From Methanobacteriota archaeon (lineage in GTDB: Archaea; Thermoplasmatota; Poseidoniia; Poseidoniales; Poseidoniaceae), in NCBI GenBank assembly GCA_002719475.1, contig PBHQ01000047.1:5154-28172 (forward strand): 23,019 nt of DNA, read 5' to 3'. Shown piece by piece: positions 1-8,402 of this stretch. Position 1 is the first letter of the stretch. Every line of letters starts with the position of its first letter. Under the pieces are notes generated by a model. It saw nothing but the letters and a program-made list of their open reading frames with translations. It did not search any database and was not told the origin of the DNA. Position numbers and translations under genes: made by a program.

Positions 1-30
1 TTGCCACATCTCTTTTGGCTCGATAGTCAT
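1..30 (-). CDS. possible N-terminus of a leftward gene cut by the window edge
   Basis: Reading the minus strand from base 30 gives an ATG and ten open codons (MTIEPKEMWQ) that run off the left edge. A weak TATA-like ttacatac lies on the minus strand around 65-73. The stretch is too short to identify a family. The alternative is a rightward gene ending at a TAA at 70-72, since plus-strand frame 1 is open for 23 codons from the edge (LPHLFWLDSHDVWVDYWKK...). The two readings exclude each other, and neither can be proved from this window. Confidence 0.22.
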   Translation of the reverse strand, partial: MTIEPKEMWQ

Positions 31-327
31 GATGTTTGGGTTGATTACTGGAAGAAGTGCGGGAGTATGTAAGGGCCCGTGTGCAGTATGCAATCTTCCT
101 AACCTTGCACGTCCACAATCATGCAGAATCTCAAACCGTCCAAGGTCCTGCTCGCGACAAGATTGAGGGTCTTTTTTTGGCTCCTGCGACATGTTGTTCG
201 ATGGCTCCGGCGGGGCTTTACTTCAATGTCGCTTCGGTTGCTTATTTTGCCGAAAAACAGGTTTTGGTAATTCACTTGCTTACAAAATATCATGCATCTT
301 ATGAATGCATTTGTTTTCGTGCGGTTC
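31..327. other. non-coding stretch upstream of the HTH_10 regulator
   Basis: About 300 bases hold no convincing gene. Open frames at 57-335 (+) and 99-329 (-) overlap each other, have cysteine- and arginine-rich compositions and resemble no family. I see no tRNA, no long inverted repeat and no mobile-element end. The right part contains the TATA-like element at 281-290 that probably drives the regulator gene. Confidence 0.5.
281..290 (+). promoter_or_regulatory. TATA-like promoter element of the HTH_10 gene
   Basis: The sequence tacaaaatat lies about 40 bases before the preferred ATG at 328. An archaeal TATA box normally sits about 25 bases before the transcription start, which would give a short leader. 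Two copies of the palindrome ATGCAT (292-297 and 305-310) follow at once and would overlap the expected start site, so they could serve as an operator. This is inference from spacing only. Confidence 0.35.
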
Positions 328-996
328 ATGCGTGAGGTAAGGCTTCGCTATTCGGCTGCTTCCATCTACAATTCTGACCTAGCAATTATTCTTGAGTTAG
401 TGGATAGAATCACCCTTGTTGCAACTCTCTATCAGGAGGGTCATGGGGAGTGGATAAGACAGGTCTACGATATTGTACTAAAGGATGGTAAGAAGATAGA
501 AGACATCAACGATATACCCTTCATTGAATTAGAGAAGCATTTCCAGAGCACTCAGGTTAATGGAAACCTGATTCACACAGTCATGGCCAAGAATCATCAT
601 CCATTGGGCAAGGTTGGAAATCCGATAGACGATGCAGTCATCATGCCGGAATCAGAGATTTCTACACAGGGTGCGACTCTATTGATTCGAGGCGCACCTT
701 CAGGTGTTCATGCCATGGTGGAGGGATTCCGCAAGTGGGGGGTGCCTTCGCGGATTTCAGTTGCTGAAAACACATCTGAACAGATAGATGAAGTAGCGGA
801 ATCGGTGAGTTCACATCAGGCTAATGTGTTCATTACAGCATACGATTCAGGATACTACAACTCTCCGCGAGGCATCAGTCTAGTTGACTTGTCTAGGAAA
901 ATGGGCATCTCACGTTCGACGGTAGCAGGACATCTTAGAACGGTTGAGAGAGTGATGGCCGAAATGATGGTGGAACGTCTCAAAGATTCGTTCTAA
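328..996 (+). CDS. Bat-type HTH_10 transcriptional regulator
   Basis: A 222-residue protein with a C-terminal helix-turn-helix of the bacterio-opsin activator type (HTH_10). Residues about 169-215 carry the family pattern: AYDSGYYNSPRGISL, then LSRKMGISRSTVAGHLR, then RVM. The N-terminal 165 residues form the variable sensor part typical of these archaeal regulators; no cofactor-binding cysteines are evident there. The start at 328 (MREVRLRY) fits family N-termini better than the in-frame ATGs at 292 and 301, which would add hydrophobic residues overlapping the promoter. Its 3' end overlaps the end of the NifU-like gene by four bases, and the SUF operon lies just beyond. Regulation of Fe-S genes is a guess from position; the ligand and targets are unknown. 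Confidence 0.8.
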   Translation: MREVRLRYSAASIYNSDLAIILELVDRITLVATLYQEGHGEWIRQVYDIVLKDGKKIEDINDIPFIELEKHFQSTQVNGNLIHTVMAKNHHPLGKVGNPIDDAVIMPESEISTQGATLLIRGAPSGVHAMVEGFRKWGVPSRISVAENTSEQIDEVAESVSSHQANVFITAYDSGYYNSPRGISLVDLSRKMGISRSTVAGHLRTVERVMAEMMVERLKDSF

Positions 997-1460
997 TCAT
1001 TCATCGACTCTACGAATTCTACATCCCCATGAGCAAGTATGAATTCACGTCCTAATTCGTCAAAACTGTCCAACAGGGTTGAACTGAAGCGCACTCTAGA
1101 GATTTCAGGATCTTCTTCCAAGTCGTTCTTAACTCCCGAAAGCGTTCCTGGTGCAGCGCCACATGAAAGACAAGCACCGGTAAGGTCCAGAACTAAATCA
1201 AGTCCTGTGTCAGTTTTTTCGAGACTTGTCAAGGCGAGGCCCCCTCCATGACCTTGCAGAGCAGCCGCTACCGCACCAAGTCTTACGAAACATGCGAGCA
1301 GAAATTCCTCTTCCTCTTCGATTAAGTCATACAAGGAGGTGGCACGCAATTGCATACGTCGCTTGATTGGCAACATCTCTGCTAATCTTTTCTCGGCTTC
1401 GGCATTGATTGATTCCGCTGCTTGAGTGCGATACCGCTCGACCAAATCATCGTTGCCCAT
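993..1460 (-). CDS. NifU-like C-terminal domain protein (Fe-S scaffold/carrier)
   Basis: A 155-residue protein whose C-terminal half matches the NifU C-terminal (Nfu) domain: RLGAVAAALQGHGGGLAL, a strand-rich segment, then GACLSCGAAPGTL with the CxxC pair at residues 97 and 100 that binds a transferable cluster in this family. Residues 1-55 are a charged helical extension including a run of glutamates. Such proteins carry assembled Fe-S clusters to target enzymes, which fits its place head-to-head with the SUF operon. The start is uncertain: the frame stays open to 1592, but that would overlap sufC. The candidates are ATGs at 1508, 1484 and 1460. I chose 1460 because a GGAGGGG lies upstream (at long spacing) and the residues before it look non-conserved. 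Confidence 0.78.
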   Translation of the reverse strand: MGNDDLVERYRTQAAESINAEAEKRLAEMLPIKRRMQLRATSLYDLIEEEEEFLLACFVRLGAVAAALQGHGGGLALTSLEKTDTGLDLVLDLTGACLSCGAAPGTLSGVKNDLEEDPEISRVRFSSTLLDSFDELGREFILAHGDVEFVESMND

Positions 1461-1565
1461 GGTGCATCGTACAGACCCCTCCATTTGAACGAATGCCTGT
1501 TTTTTCATCGAATCTGTCGTTAAATTCACGCCACATTGAACATACACACCTTGATGAAGGATGTG

Positions 1566-1582
1566 CCGGCCCGTAGGGCCGG
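1566..1582 (+). promoter_or_regulatory. GC-rich perfect inverted repeat just before sufC
   Basis: CCGGCCC-GTA-GGGCCGG is a perfect 7-bp inverted repeat with a 3-base centre, ending 8 bases before the sufC ATG at 1591. It stands out from the moderate-GC surroundings and takes the place where a Shine-Dalgarno site would be, since none is present. It could be an operator in the divergent promoter region or an RNA hairpin controlling translation. A related GGCCGGCC palindrome precedes sufS. Confidence 0.6.
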
Positions 1583-1590
1583 TTGTCTTC

Positions 1591-2340
1591 ATGAGTTCAC
1601 CGCTGTTGAAGATCGAAAACCTTCATGTCGAAGTCGATGGCAATTCGATCATCAAAGGTCTTTCATTAGAAATCAATAGGGGCGAGGTTCATGCAATCAT
1701 GGGAAGGAATGGGGCTGGGAAGTCCACCTTGGCATATGTATTGATGGGCCATCCTTCGTATGTCATATCTAATGGTAGCATCCTTTACCAAGGAGTTCCT
1801 TTGGAAGAGATGGAAGTTTGGGAGCGCGCAAGAGCAGGGATGTTCCTGTCATTCCAATACCCTCAGGCAGTTCCAGGAGTTCAAGTTGGAACATTCTTGC
1901 GAAAGTCGGTACAATCAGTTCGCGCCGATGATGCACCATCAAACAAAGAGTTGAGAACGCAGATGAAAGATGTGATGGAATTGTTGGGTATCGACCGGTC
2001 TTTCTTGGCTAGATATGTGAACGACGGTTTTTCTGGTGGTGAGAAAAAGAGGTTGGAAGTGATGCAGTTGTTGTTACTCAAACCCCATTTGGCAATCCTT
2101 GACGAAACAGATTCAGGATTGGACATAGATTCACTTCGTACGGTTGCGGCAGGAATCAACAGCGTGGCAGAAGATTCCGGCTGCTTGGTTATCACACATT
2201 ATCAAAGGTTGTTGGATTATATCGCGCCCACCAAAGTTCACGTCATGATCGATGGGACAATCGTTAAGGTGGGTGGACCCGAATTAGCGCAAGAAGTTGA
2301 ATCAAGAGGATATGATTGGTTACAGCCTGAGGCAGAGTGA
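1591..2340 (+). CDS. sufC: SufC, ABC-type ATPase of the SUF Fe-S scaffold
   Basis: A 249-residue ATPase that powers Fe-S cluster assembly on the SufBCD scaffold in the cytoplasm. Visible motifs are Walker A GRNGAGKST (K44), signature SGGEKKR (148-154), Walker B with D-loop ILDETDSGLD (D171, E172) and the switch histidine in VITHYQR (H203). Length and motif spacing are those of ordinary SufC proteins, which have no membrane partner. An upstream in-frame ATG at 1561 would add ten residues translated through the palindrome, so 1591 (MSSPLLKIENL) is preferred. It is the first gene of a six-gene same-strand run; sufB begins 10 bases after its stop. Confidence 0.97.
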   Translation: MSSPLLKIENLHVEVDGNSIIKGLSLEINRGEVHAIMGRNGAGKSTLAYVLMGHPSYVISNGSILYQGVPLEEMEVWERARAGMFLSFQYPQAVPGVQVGTFLRKSVQSVRADDAPSNKELRTQMKDVMELLGIDRSFLARYVNDGFSGGEKKRLEVMQLLLLKPHLAILDETDSGLDIDSLRTVAAGINSVAEDSGCLVITHYQRLLDYIAPTKVHVMIDGTIVKVGGPELAQEVESRGYDWLQPEAE

Positions 2341-2349
2341 GGGATTAAC

Positions 2350-3756
2350 ATGAAGGATGAAGCGAGAGATGCAGTTGGCGATTATCGCTACGGGTTCCAT
2401 GATCCTGAGAATGCAACTATCAGATTTGATTCAGGCTTGAATGAAGAAGTAGTGCGTAAAATCAGCGAAATCAAGGAAGAGCCGGAGTGGATGACCGAAA
2501 TGCGCGTCAAAGCATTCCATCATTTCCAGGAGCGAGAAATGCCTAGATGGGGGAATACAGAGGTGCTTGAGGGAATTGATTTCGACAGTATTTGCTATTA
2601 CTTGAAATCAAGTGATGGAACCGAGAAGGAGTGGGAAGATGTCCCAGAGGATATCAAGCGAACTTTCGATAGGTTAGGTATTCCAGAGGCAGAACAGAAA
2701 TGGTTGGGTGGAGTTACTGCACAATATGAATCCGAAGCAGTATACCATAGTATCAGAGAGGACCTTGAGGAACAAGGAGTAATTTTTCTTGACATGGATA
2801 GTGGTTTGAAAGAACATGAAGAGATTGTTAAGAAGTATTTCGGTACTGTTGTTCCATACAGCGACAACAAGTTCTCTGCACTCAATACCGCAGTTTGGTC
2901 TGGCGGTTCATTTCTAGTGATTCCTGAGGGAGTACATGTTGAAATGCCAGTTCAAGCTTATTTTAGAATCAATGCGAAGAACATGGGTCAATTTGAACGC
3001 ACCTTAATCATCGCTAAACCGGGAAGTAGTATTCACTATGTCGAAGGTTGTACTGCTCCGACCTATTCAAGCGAATCTTTGCATTCTGCAGTTGTTGAAT
3101 TGATTGCTGAAGAGGGTTCGTATATCCGTTATTCAACCGTTCAGAATTGGTCATCTAATGTTTACAATCTAGTGACCAAGAGAGGAGTTGCACACCGCAA
3201 TGCCAACATCGAATGGGTAGATGGAAACTTAGGTTCTAAATTGACAATGAAATATCCCGCAGTTATTCTCAAGGGCGAAGGTGCTCATGCAGAGGTTATC
3301 TCAGTGGCTTATGCTGGCGAGGGACAGCACCAAGATGCTGGAAGTAAGGTGCATCATTTAGCCAGTAATACCACAAGTAGAATCCTTTCAAAATCGATTT
3401 CTAAAAATGGTGGGCGTTCGTCTTACCGCGGGATGGTTCAAGTTTCCCCGAAGGCTAAAGGCTGCAAGGTGAACGTAGTTTGCGATGCTTTGCTATTGGA
3501 CAAAGATAGTCGTTCTGACACATATCCTACCATGGAGGTTGCTAACAGTTCTTGTCATGTGGAACATGAGGCCAGTGTGTCAAAGGTTTCAGGTGACCAG
3601 TTGTTCTATCTAATGACTAGAGGGCACACTGAAGAGGAGGCCTTGGGAATGATTGTCAATGGCTTCTTTGAGCCCTTCACAAGGGAATTGCCGATGGAAT
3701 ATGCGGTGGAATTGAATCGTCTTCTAGAGATGGAGATGGAAGGAAGCATCGGTTGA
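2350..3756 (+). CDS. sufB: SufB, Fe-S cluster assembly scaffold
   Basis: A 468-residue SufB, the main scaffold subunit that accepts sulfur and builds the nascent cluster with SufC and SufD. The beta-helix core is recognisable: [20 protein letters not shown] with the conserved cysteine C234, [42 protein letters not shown] and [15 protein letters not shown]. The length is close to bacterial SufB. The start at 2350 has a GAGGG-type ribosome site overlapping the sufC stop, with six bases of spacing. It is translated between sufC and sufD as in many SUF operons. Confidence 0.97.
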   Translation: MKDEARDAVGDYRYGFHDPENATIRFDSGLNEEVVRKISEIKEEPEWMTEMRVKAFHHFQEREMPRWGNTEVLEGIDFDSICYYLKSSDGTEKEWEDVPEDIKRTFDRLGIPEAEQKWLGGVTAQYESEAVYHSIREDLEEQGVIFLDMDSGLKEHEEIVKKYFGTVVPYSDNKFSALNTAVWSGGSFLVIPEGVHVEMPVQAYFRINAKNMGQFERTLIIAKPGSSIHYVEGCTAPTYSSESLHSAVVELIAEEGSYIRYSTVQNWSSNVYNLVTKRGVAHRNANIEWVDGNLGSKLTMKYPAVILKGEGAHAEVISVAYAGEGQHQDAGSKVHHLASNTTSRILSKSISKNGGRSSYRGMVQVSPKAKGCKVNVVCDALLLDKDSRSDTYPTMEVANSSCHVEHEASVSKVSGDQLFYLMTRGHTEEEALGMIVNGFFEPFTRELPMEYAVELNRLLEMEMEGSIG

Positions 3757-3768
3757 GGTGGTGCTTGG

Positions 3769-4878
3769 ATGACAACCACCGAAGTTGAGAAGTACCGTTC
3801 TATTCCAATTCCTCGGCGTTCCATTCATTCTTGGAGATATACCCCTTGGAGAAAGGTGCATCCAACTGGAGATGTGGATGAAATTCCTACAGATGTAGTG
3901 CCGGCTTCAGTTTCTATTTCCATGTTTGATGGCACTGATATTCCTGAAGGAATCAGCCTGAAGAGTTATGATTTCAGTGATAAAGAATGGCAAGACTCGG
4001 CCGACATCGCAGAAGCATTTCACCGGGCTATATGTCCAGAGTATTGGGAGATCAGTATTGACGAAGGTTTGGTTTTGTCTTCGCCTTTGTTGATTGAAGT
4101 CAAGGCAGGAGGGCACGTTGCTGCAACACACGTATCTGTGGAAGTAGGTGCCTTTGCTGAAGTAGAGGCACTTTGGAGTATTAAAGGAGAAGCCTCTTGG
4201 TTTGGTTTCAGAAGATATGGAGAAATTGCTGCAGGTGCGCACTATTGTGAAGCAATGGAGCAAGCATTGAGTCCCTCCACCATCTTGTTGCGAGGTGAAC
4301 ATTGGTCTTTGGCAAAGGACGCCAACATGTATTGTGGATTGTTATCTCTTGGAGGTTCCTTGGTACGCTCGCACCTTCGATCCAATATCGAACAAGGTTC
4401 CAGCATCAAGAAGATGATTGCTTCGCATGGCAAAGGTCAGAGGGTGGATAATCATCATCTCGAAGTAGAACACCCTGTTGGAAACAACAACAGCGAGGTC
4501 GTCCTCCACAGTGCCTGTGACGATAAGAGTAGAAGTATCTCCACGGGGATGTTGACAATCGCCAAGGGCGCTGATGGCTCCGATGCCTCTCAGATATTCA
4601 AAAACTTGCTACTTTCTTCGGGGGCTAAAGCAGAGTCGATTCCCGAACTTGAGGTCTTGGCAGATGATGTTAGTGCTGCGCATGGTGCGGCTAGTGCTCC
4701 AATAGATCTAGAGCAGATGTTCTACCTACAGAGTAGAGGTTTGGAGTTGCGGGAGGCTGAACATCTTGTAATCGAAGGATTCCTTATCGATGCGATGCAG
4801 GGTCTTGGTTCATCTAGTATAATCGATTGGCTGAGAACCAGACTAACCATTCATCTAGACTGTGCATTACTTGACTGA
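3769..4878 (+). CDS. sufD: SufD, Fe-S cluster assembly scaffold subunit
   Basis: A 369-residue paralogue of SufB that pairs with it in the SufBC2D complex. The C-terminal half carries the shared SufBD fold signatures: the segment around GKGQRVDNHHLEVEHPVG, STGMLTIAKGADGSDASQ, LEVLADDVSAAHGAAS and QMFYLQSRGLELREAEHLVIEGF. The N-terminal 150 residues are much less conserved, as is usual for SufD. A GAGGTGG ribosome site at the sufB stop precedes the ATG at 3769. That SufB and SufD are both present, rather than SufB alone, points to the full SUF pathway rather than the minimal SufBC of many archaea. Confidence 0.93.
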   Translation: MTTTEVEKYRSIPIPRRSIHSWRYTPWRKVHPTGDVDEIPTDVVPASVSISMFDGTDIPEGISLKSYDFSDKEWQDSADIAEAFHRAICPEYWEISIDEGLVLSSPLLIEVKAGGHVAATHVSVEVGAFAEVEALWSIKGEASWFGFRRYGEIAAGAHYCEAMEQALSPSTILLRGEHWSLAKDANMYCGLLSLGGSLVRSHLRSNIEQGSSIKKMIASHGKGQRVDNHHLEVEHPVGNNNSEVVLHSACDDKSRSISTGMLTIAKGADGSDASQIFKNLLLSSGAKAESIPELEVLADDVSAAHGAASAPIDLEQMFYLQSRGLELREAEHLVIEGFLIDAMQGLGSSSIIDWLRTRLTIHLDCALLD

Positions 4879-4900
4879 TGATTCAGTACAAGCGATGATT

Positions 4901-4918
4901 AAGGCCGGCCTTCCGCGG
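4901..4918 (+). promoter_or_regulatory. GC-rich palindromes just before sufS
   Basis: AAGGCCGGCCTT (4901-4912) is a perfect 12-bp palindrome followed directly by a second one, CCGCGG (4913-4918). They occupy most of the 44-base sufD-sufS gap and end four bases before the first sufS ATG. The core GGCCGG also forms one arm of the inverted repeat before sufC. Shared position and core suggest a common operator or RNA element; this is not proven. Confidence 0.55.
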
Positions 4919-4922
4919 GTAA

Positions 4923-6182
4923 ATGATGGCATGGACTCCTGAGCGCTGGCCTACTCCATCTCAGCTGGATGTCGGCGCAGCAAGAATTGATTTCCCAATT
5001 CTCGCTAGAACCTTGCCATCTGGTAAGCCATTGGTCTATCTTGACAATTCAGCAACGACCCAAAAACCGCAGCAGGTTATTGTTGCAATGTCACAATATT
5101 ATGAGAATTCAAACAGCAATGTGCACAGGGCAGCCCACACTCTTGCTGCAGAAGCAACCCAATCCTATGAGGATGCAAGAGAAAAGTTGAGGCATTGGTT
5201 TTCGGCACAAAAATCCAGAGTGGTTTTCACTTCAGGTACTACAGAGGCCATTAATTTGGTTGCCCATTCATGGGGTAGGGCAAATCTCCAACGCGGGGAT
5301 GTGGTCGTACTAACTGAGATGGAACACCATGCTGATATTGTTCCTTGGCAGATGTTGGCAGAAGAAAGAGGAGTTGAATTGCGTTGGGTCCCCTTCGATT
5401 TAGAGACTTTTGAACTGGATATGGGAGCATTCGATGTGGCAGTAGAAGGAGCGAGTTTGGTTGGTGTTGTTCATACCTCAAATGTGTTAGGAGTTCGTAA
5501 TCCAATCGAACAGATGGTGGAATCAGCCCATGCTGCAGGTGCTAGAATTCTAATCGATGCTGCACAGGCAGCGCCACACGATCGTCTGGGTTTTGATGAA
5601 TTAGGGGCTGATTTCCTTGCTATTTCAGCACATAAGATGGGCGGCCCAACTGCAATAGGGGCCTTGTTGATAGCGGAGGAGGCATTCACTGAGATGCAAC
5701 CATTCATGGGAGGAGGGGATATGATTAGAGAGGTTCATTTCGATCATTCCACATTTCAGGAGAATGAACATCGTTTCGAAGCGGGCACTCCACGTATAGC
5801 AGAAGCAATTGGTTGGGGCGCTGCTTTGGATTGGCTTGCACAATGGGATACTGATAGCATTCACAGCCATTCGTTATCTTTAGCGAGATTTGTCGCCGAA
5901 GAAATACGTGCCATTCCAGGAATGAGAGTGTTTGGTAGACAGGCGGAAGGAGACGGTGCAGTGGTTTCGTTTCTCCATGATAGCATTCATGCAAATGATT
6001 TCGGAATGATGCTTGATGCGAAGGGTTTCGCTGTACGTACAGGACATCATTGTGCTCAACCACTCTTGCGTCGTTTCGATATAGCAGCAACCAACAGGGC
6101 TTCATTCTGGTTGTACAATAACGAGCAGGAAGCACAGGATTTCGTGAATGCGGTCAAGGATATTTGTCAGCGCTTTGCTTGA
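4923..6182 (+). CDS. sufS: SufS, group II cysteine desulfurase
   Basis: A 419-residue PLP enzyme that removes sulfur from cysteine and passes it as persulfide to SufE and SufB. Seen here: YLDNSATTQKP near the N-terminus, EHHADIVPWQ, the PLP-pocket stretch IDAAQAAPH, the PLP lysine in SAHKMGGPTAIG (K238) and the persulfide cysteine in VRTGHHCAQP (C377). The short loop before that cysteine is typical of SufS and not of IscS/NifS. ATGs at 4923 and 4926 are both possible. The gene follows sufD after a palindrome-bearing gap and is followed by sufE nine bases on. Confidence 0.96.
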   Translation: MMAWTPERWPTPSQLDVGAARIDFPILARTLPSGKPLVYLDNSATTQKPQQVIVAMSQYYENSNSNVHRAAHTLAAEATQSYEDAREKLRHWFSAQKSRVVFTSGTTEAINLVAHSWGRANLQRGDVVVLTEMEHHADIVPWQMLAEERGVELRWVPFDLETFELDMGAFDVAVEGASLVGVVHTSNVLGVRNPIEQMVESAHAAGARILIDAAQAAPHDRLGFDELGADFLAISAHKMGGPTAIGALLIAEEAFTEMQPFMGGGDMIREVHFDHSTFQENEHRFEAGTPRIAEAIGWGAALDWLAQWDTDSIHSHSLSLARFVAEEIRAIPGMRVFGRQAEGDGAVVSFLHDSIHANDFGMMLDAKGFAVRTGHHCAQPLLRRFDIAATNRASFWLYNNEQEAQDFVNAVKDICQRFA

Positions 6183-6191
6183 GGTGAATTG

Positions 6192-6635
6192 ATGTCCCAA
6201 GATGAGAATACAATTTCTGGGGATTGGCCTTCTGCCTTGGTAGAGATAATTGAGGATTTTACTCAGGCTTTTGATGCCAGTGAACGTTATGAGATGTTGT
6301 ATGAGATGGCGGAATCAGTCGACGAATTACCTACTTCTGAATGGACTGAAGTAACTAGAGTTCACGGTTGCCAATCAGAAGCACATGTGCGTGGAGAGTT
6401 GAATTCTGAAGGAACCTTCCATTTGAGAGGTAGCGCCGATTCGCGAATAGTTCAGGGATTGATTGCAATTACTGCAACGGCATTGGAAGGATTGAGTATC
6501 GATGAAGTAGTTTCATTTTCACCGGCCTTTGTCGAGGAGATGGGTCTAGCCAATGCACTTTCTCCAAGTAGGGCCAATGGCTTTCTGAATATGTTCAAGA
6601 AGGTGCAGAGTGAAGCAGCATTACTGGAGGGATGA
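6192..6635 (+). CDS. sufE: SufE, sulfur acceptor for SufS
   Basis: A 147-residue SufE-like protein. The sulfur-accepting cysteine lies in RVHGCQSEAHV (C60), equivalent to the GCQSQ motif of bacterial SufE. Downstream are the family segments ADSRIVQGLIAI and FSPAFVEEMGLANALSPSRANGF. It takes persulfide from SufS and stimulates its activity. The ATG at 6192 follows a GAGGTGA ribosome site formed at the sufS stop; a TTG at 6189 would be too close to it. A SufE rather than a SufU partner is unusual company for an archaeal SUF operon. Confidence 0.92.
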   Translation: MSQDENTISGDWPSALVEIIEDFTQAFDASERYEMLYEMAESVDELPTSEWTEVTRVHGCQSEAHVRGELNSEGTFHLRGSADSRIVQGLIAITATALEGLSIDEVVSFSPAFVEEMGLANALSPSRANGFLNMFKKVQSEAALLEG

Positions 6636-6637
6636 AG

Positions 6638-6952
6638 ATGGCCGATGCGGAACAGGTCAAACAGGCATTACAGAGTGTTGTAGACCCAGAACTGGATATT
6701 TCAATAGTTGATCTTGGTCTAGTCTATGAAGTCAGATTTGAGGATAAAGAAGGAAATTTGCATGCCGAGGTGGACATGACGCTCACTTCTCCTGGTTGCC
6801 CCGCTGCGGCTGAGATAATGGCGGCAGCTCATCGAGCAGCACTATCAACTGAGGGCGTGGATAGCGTGCATATCAATCTGGTTTGGTCTCCAAGATGGGA
6901 TCCAAAGACTCACGCTAGTGAAGACGCGCTCATGGAAATGGGTATTTGGTGA
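6638..6952 (+). CDS. sufT: SufT/MIP18-family Fe-S maturation factor (DUF59)
   Basis: A 104-residue DUF59-family protein. The N-terminal DPELDISIVDLGLVYEV and the cysteine motif TLTSPGCPAAAEI are diagnostic, and the tail WSPRWDPKTHASEDALMEMGIW resembles the PaaD/SufT C-terminus. Family members help insert Fe-S clusters into target proteins. It is the last gene of the SUF run and starts beside the sufE stop. An ATG at 6632 overlaps that stop, but GGAGGG at 6626-6631 sits six bases before the ATG at 6638, so the latter is chosen. The neighbouring convergent ahcY ends only six bases beyond. Confidence 0.9.
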   Translation: MADAEQVKQALQSVVDPELDISIVDLGLVYEVRFEDKEGNLHAEVDMTLTSPGCPAAAEIMAAAHRAALSTEGVDSVHINLVWSPRWDPKTHASEDALMEMGIW

Positions 6953-6958
6953 GAGTCA

Positions 6959-8359
6959 TCAGTATCGGTAATGCTCGGGTTTGTATGGGCCCTCGATTGG
7001 AGTGCTGATGTATTCCGCTTGTTCTTCAGTCATGGTTGTCAACTTACAGCCAATCTTCTCTAGATGAAGTCGTGCTACTTCTTCATCAAGGTGCTTAGGT
7101 AGAATGTATACCTGATTTTCATAGACATCCTTGTTTTTCCACAAATCAATTTGAGCCAAAGTTTGGTTGGTGAAACTGTTGGACATGACAAAGCTTGGGT
7201 GCCCGGTAGCGCATCCTAGATTCACCAATCTACCCGATGCTAGAAGGAAGATGCTATTGCCATTAGGGAATGTGAATTTGTCGACTTGGTCCTTGATGTT
7301 CAGTTTGTCAACATCTTCTCTAGATTCTAGAGCGTCAACTTGAATTTCATTATCAAAGTGCCCAATGTTACAAACTATTGCTTGATCCTTCATTGCTTCC
7401 ATGTGCTCAACGCGAATAACGTCCTTGTTTCCAGTTGTAGTGACGTAGATGTCAGCAGTTCCGAGAGAATCTTCAACAGTCTGAACTTCAAAACCTTCCA
7501 TCGCAGCCTGTAGGGCGCAGATTGGGTCAATTTCTGTCACCACAACCTTGGCGCCCATGGCCTTGAGGGCTTGTGCTGAACCCTTGCCTACATCTCCATA
7601 TCCGCAGACTACAGCGGTTTTACCCGCAATCATGACATCAGTAGCTCGCTTGATTCCATCGATTAGAGATTCTCTGCAACCGTATAGATTGTCGAATTTC
7701 GACTTGGTCACTGAGTCGTTGACGTTGATTGCTGGGAATAATAGTGAGTTCGACTTGACCCATTGATACAAGCGATGAACTCCAGTAGTAGTCTCTTCCG
7801 AAACCCCTTTGCATTGTTCCACCACTTTAGTCCAATAGTTAGGTCGCTCTGTGTGAACCCTCTTCAAAACGTCCTTGATGCACTGTTCTTCATGATTAGA
7901 AGTGGGTTCGTTTACCCAATCACTACCTTGTTCAAGTTGGTACCCCTTGTGAATCAATAGAGTCACATCACCACCATCGTCGACTATCAATTGAGGCCCT
8001 TCTTCAAGGCCATGATCCAATGCCCTGAAGGTGCAGTCCCAATATTCCTCCAATGTTTCTCCTTTCCAAGCGAAAACTGGTACGCCACTTGCTGCTATTG
8101 CTGCTGCAGCGTGATCTTGAGTCGAGAATATGTTGCAACTAGCCCACCTTACAGAAGCTCCTAATTCCACAAGAGTTTCGATGAGAACCGCAGTTTGAAT
8201 AGTCATATGGAGAGAGCCTGTGACTCTTACTCCAGCCAATGGTTTCTCGGCAGAATATTTCTCACGTACCGACATCAATCCTGGCATCTCTTGCTCCGCA
8301 ATGTCAATCTCCTTACGTCCCCAATCTGCCAAAGACATGTCCGCTACCATGTAGTCCAT
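6959..8359 (-). CDS. ahcY: S-adenosylhomocysteine hydrolase, bacterial/plant-type with insert
   Basis: A 466-residue NAD-dependent enzyme that splits S-adenosylhomocysteine into adenosine and homocysteine. Visible are [50 protein letters not shown], the NAD loop [13 protein letters not shown] (about 253-260) and the C-terminal KPEHYRY. Residues about 140-177 form an extra segment (around [15 protein letters not shown] and RPNYWTKVV), an insert known from bacterial and plant enzymes and absent from the shorter archaeal ones. The frame is open to 8437, but GGAGGG seven bases before the ATG at 8359 and the metK stop at 8403 fix the start. It is co-directional with metK, 43 bases downstream. Confidence 0.96.
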   Translation of the reverse strand: MDYMVADMSLADWGRKEIDIAEQEMPGLMSVREKYSAEKPLAGVRVTGSLHMTIQTAVLIETLVELGASVRWASCNIFSTQDHAAAAIAASGVPVFAWKGETLEEYWDCTFRALDHGLEEGPQLIVDDGGDVTLLIHKGYQLEQGSDWVNEPTSNHEEQCIKDVLKRVHTERPNYWTKVVEQCKGVSEETTTGVHRLYQWVKSNSLLFPAINVNDSVTKSKFDNLYGCRESLIDGIKRATDVMIAGKTAVVCGYGDVGKGSAQALKAMGAKVVVTEIDPICALQAAMEGFEVQTVEDSLGTADIYVTTTGNKDVIRVEHMEAMKDQAIVCNIGHFDNEIQVDALESREDVDKLNIKDQVDKFTFPNGNSIFLLASGRLVNLGCATGHPSFVMSNSFTNQTLAQIDLWKNKDVYENQVYILPKHLDEEVARLHLEKIGCKLTTMTEEQAEYISTPIEGPYKPEHYRY

Positions 8360-8402
8360 GTTGTCGCCCTCCGCCTTCTCCTTCATCAGCATATGTTTCA
8401 AC

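Noticed and set aside
57..335. 92-codon open frame at the left edge, and the opposing frame at 99-329
   Set aside because: They overlap each other, have odd cysteine/arginine-rich composition, no ribosome site and no family resemblance; the first also runs over the promoter and start of the HTH_10 gene.
1561..1590. Ten extra N-terminal codons for SufC from the ATG at 1561
   Set aside because: They would be translated through the palindrome and do not match SufC N-termini; MSSPLLKIENL at 1591 does.
3907..4302. 131-codon frame antisense to sufD
   Set aside because: It is a shadow of a well-supported gene with no motifs.
5725..6135. 136-codon frame antisense to sufS
   Set aside because: It lies wholly within a strongly conserved gene, is rich in Cys/His/Arg/Leu typical of antisense frames and has no recognisable domain.
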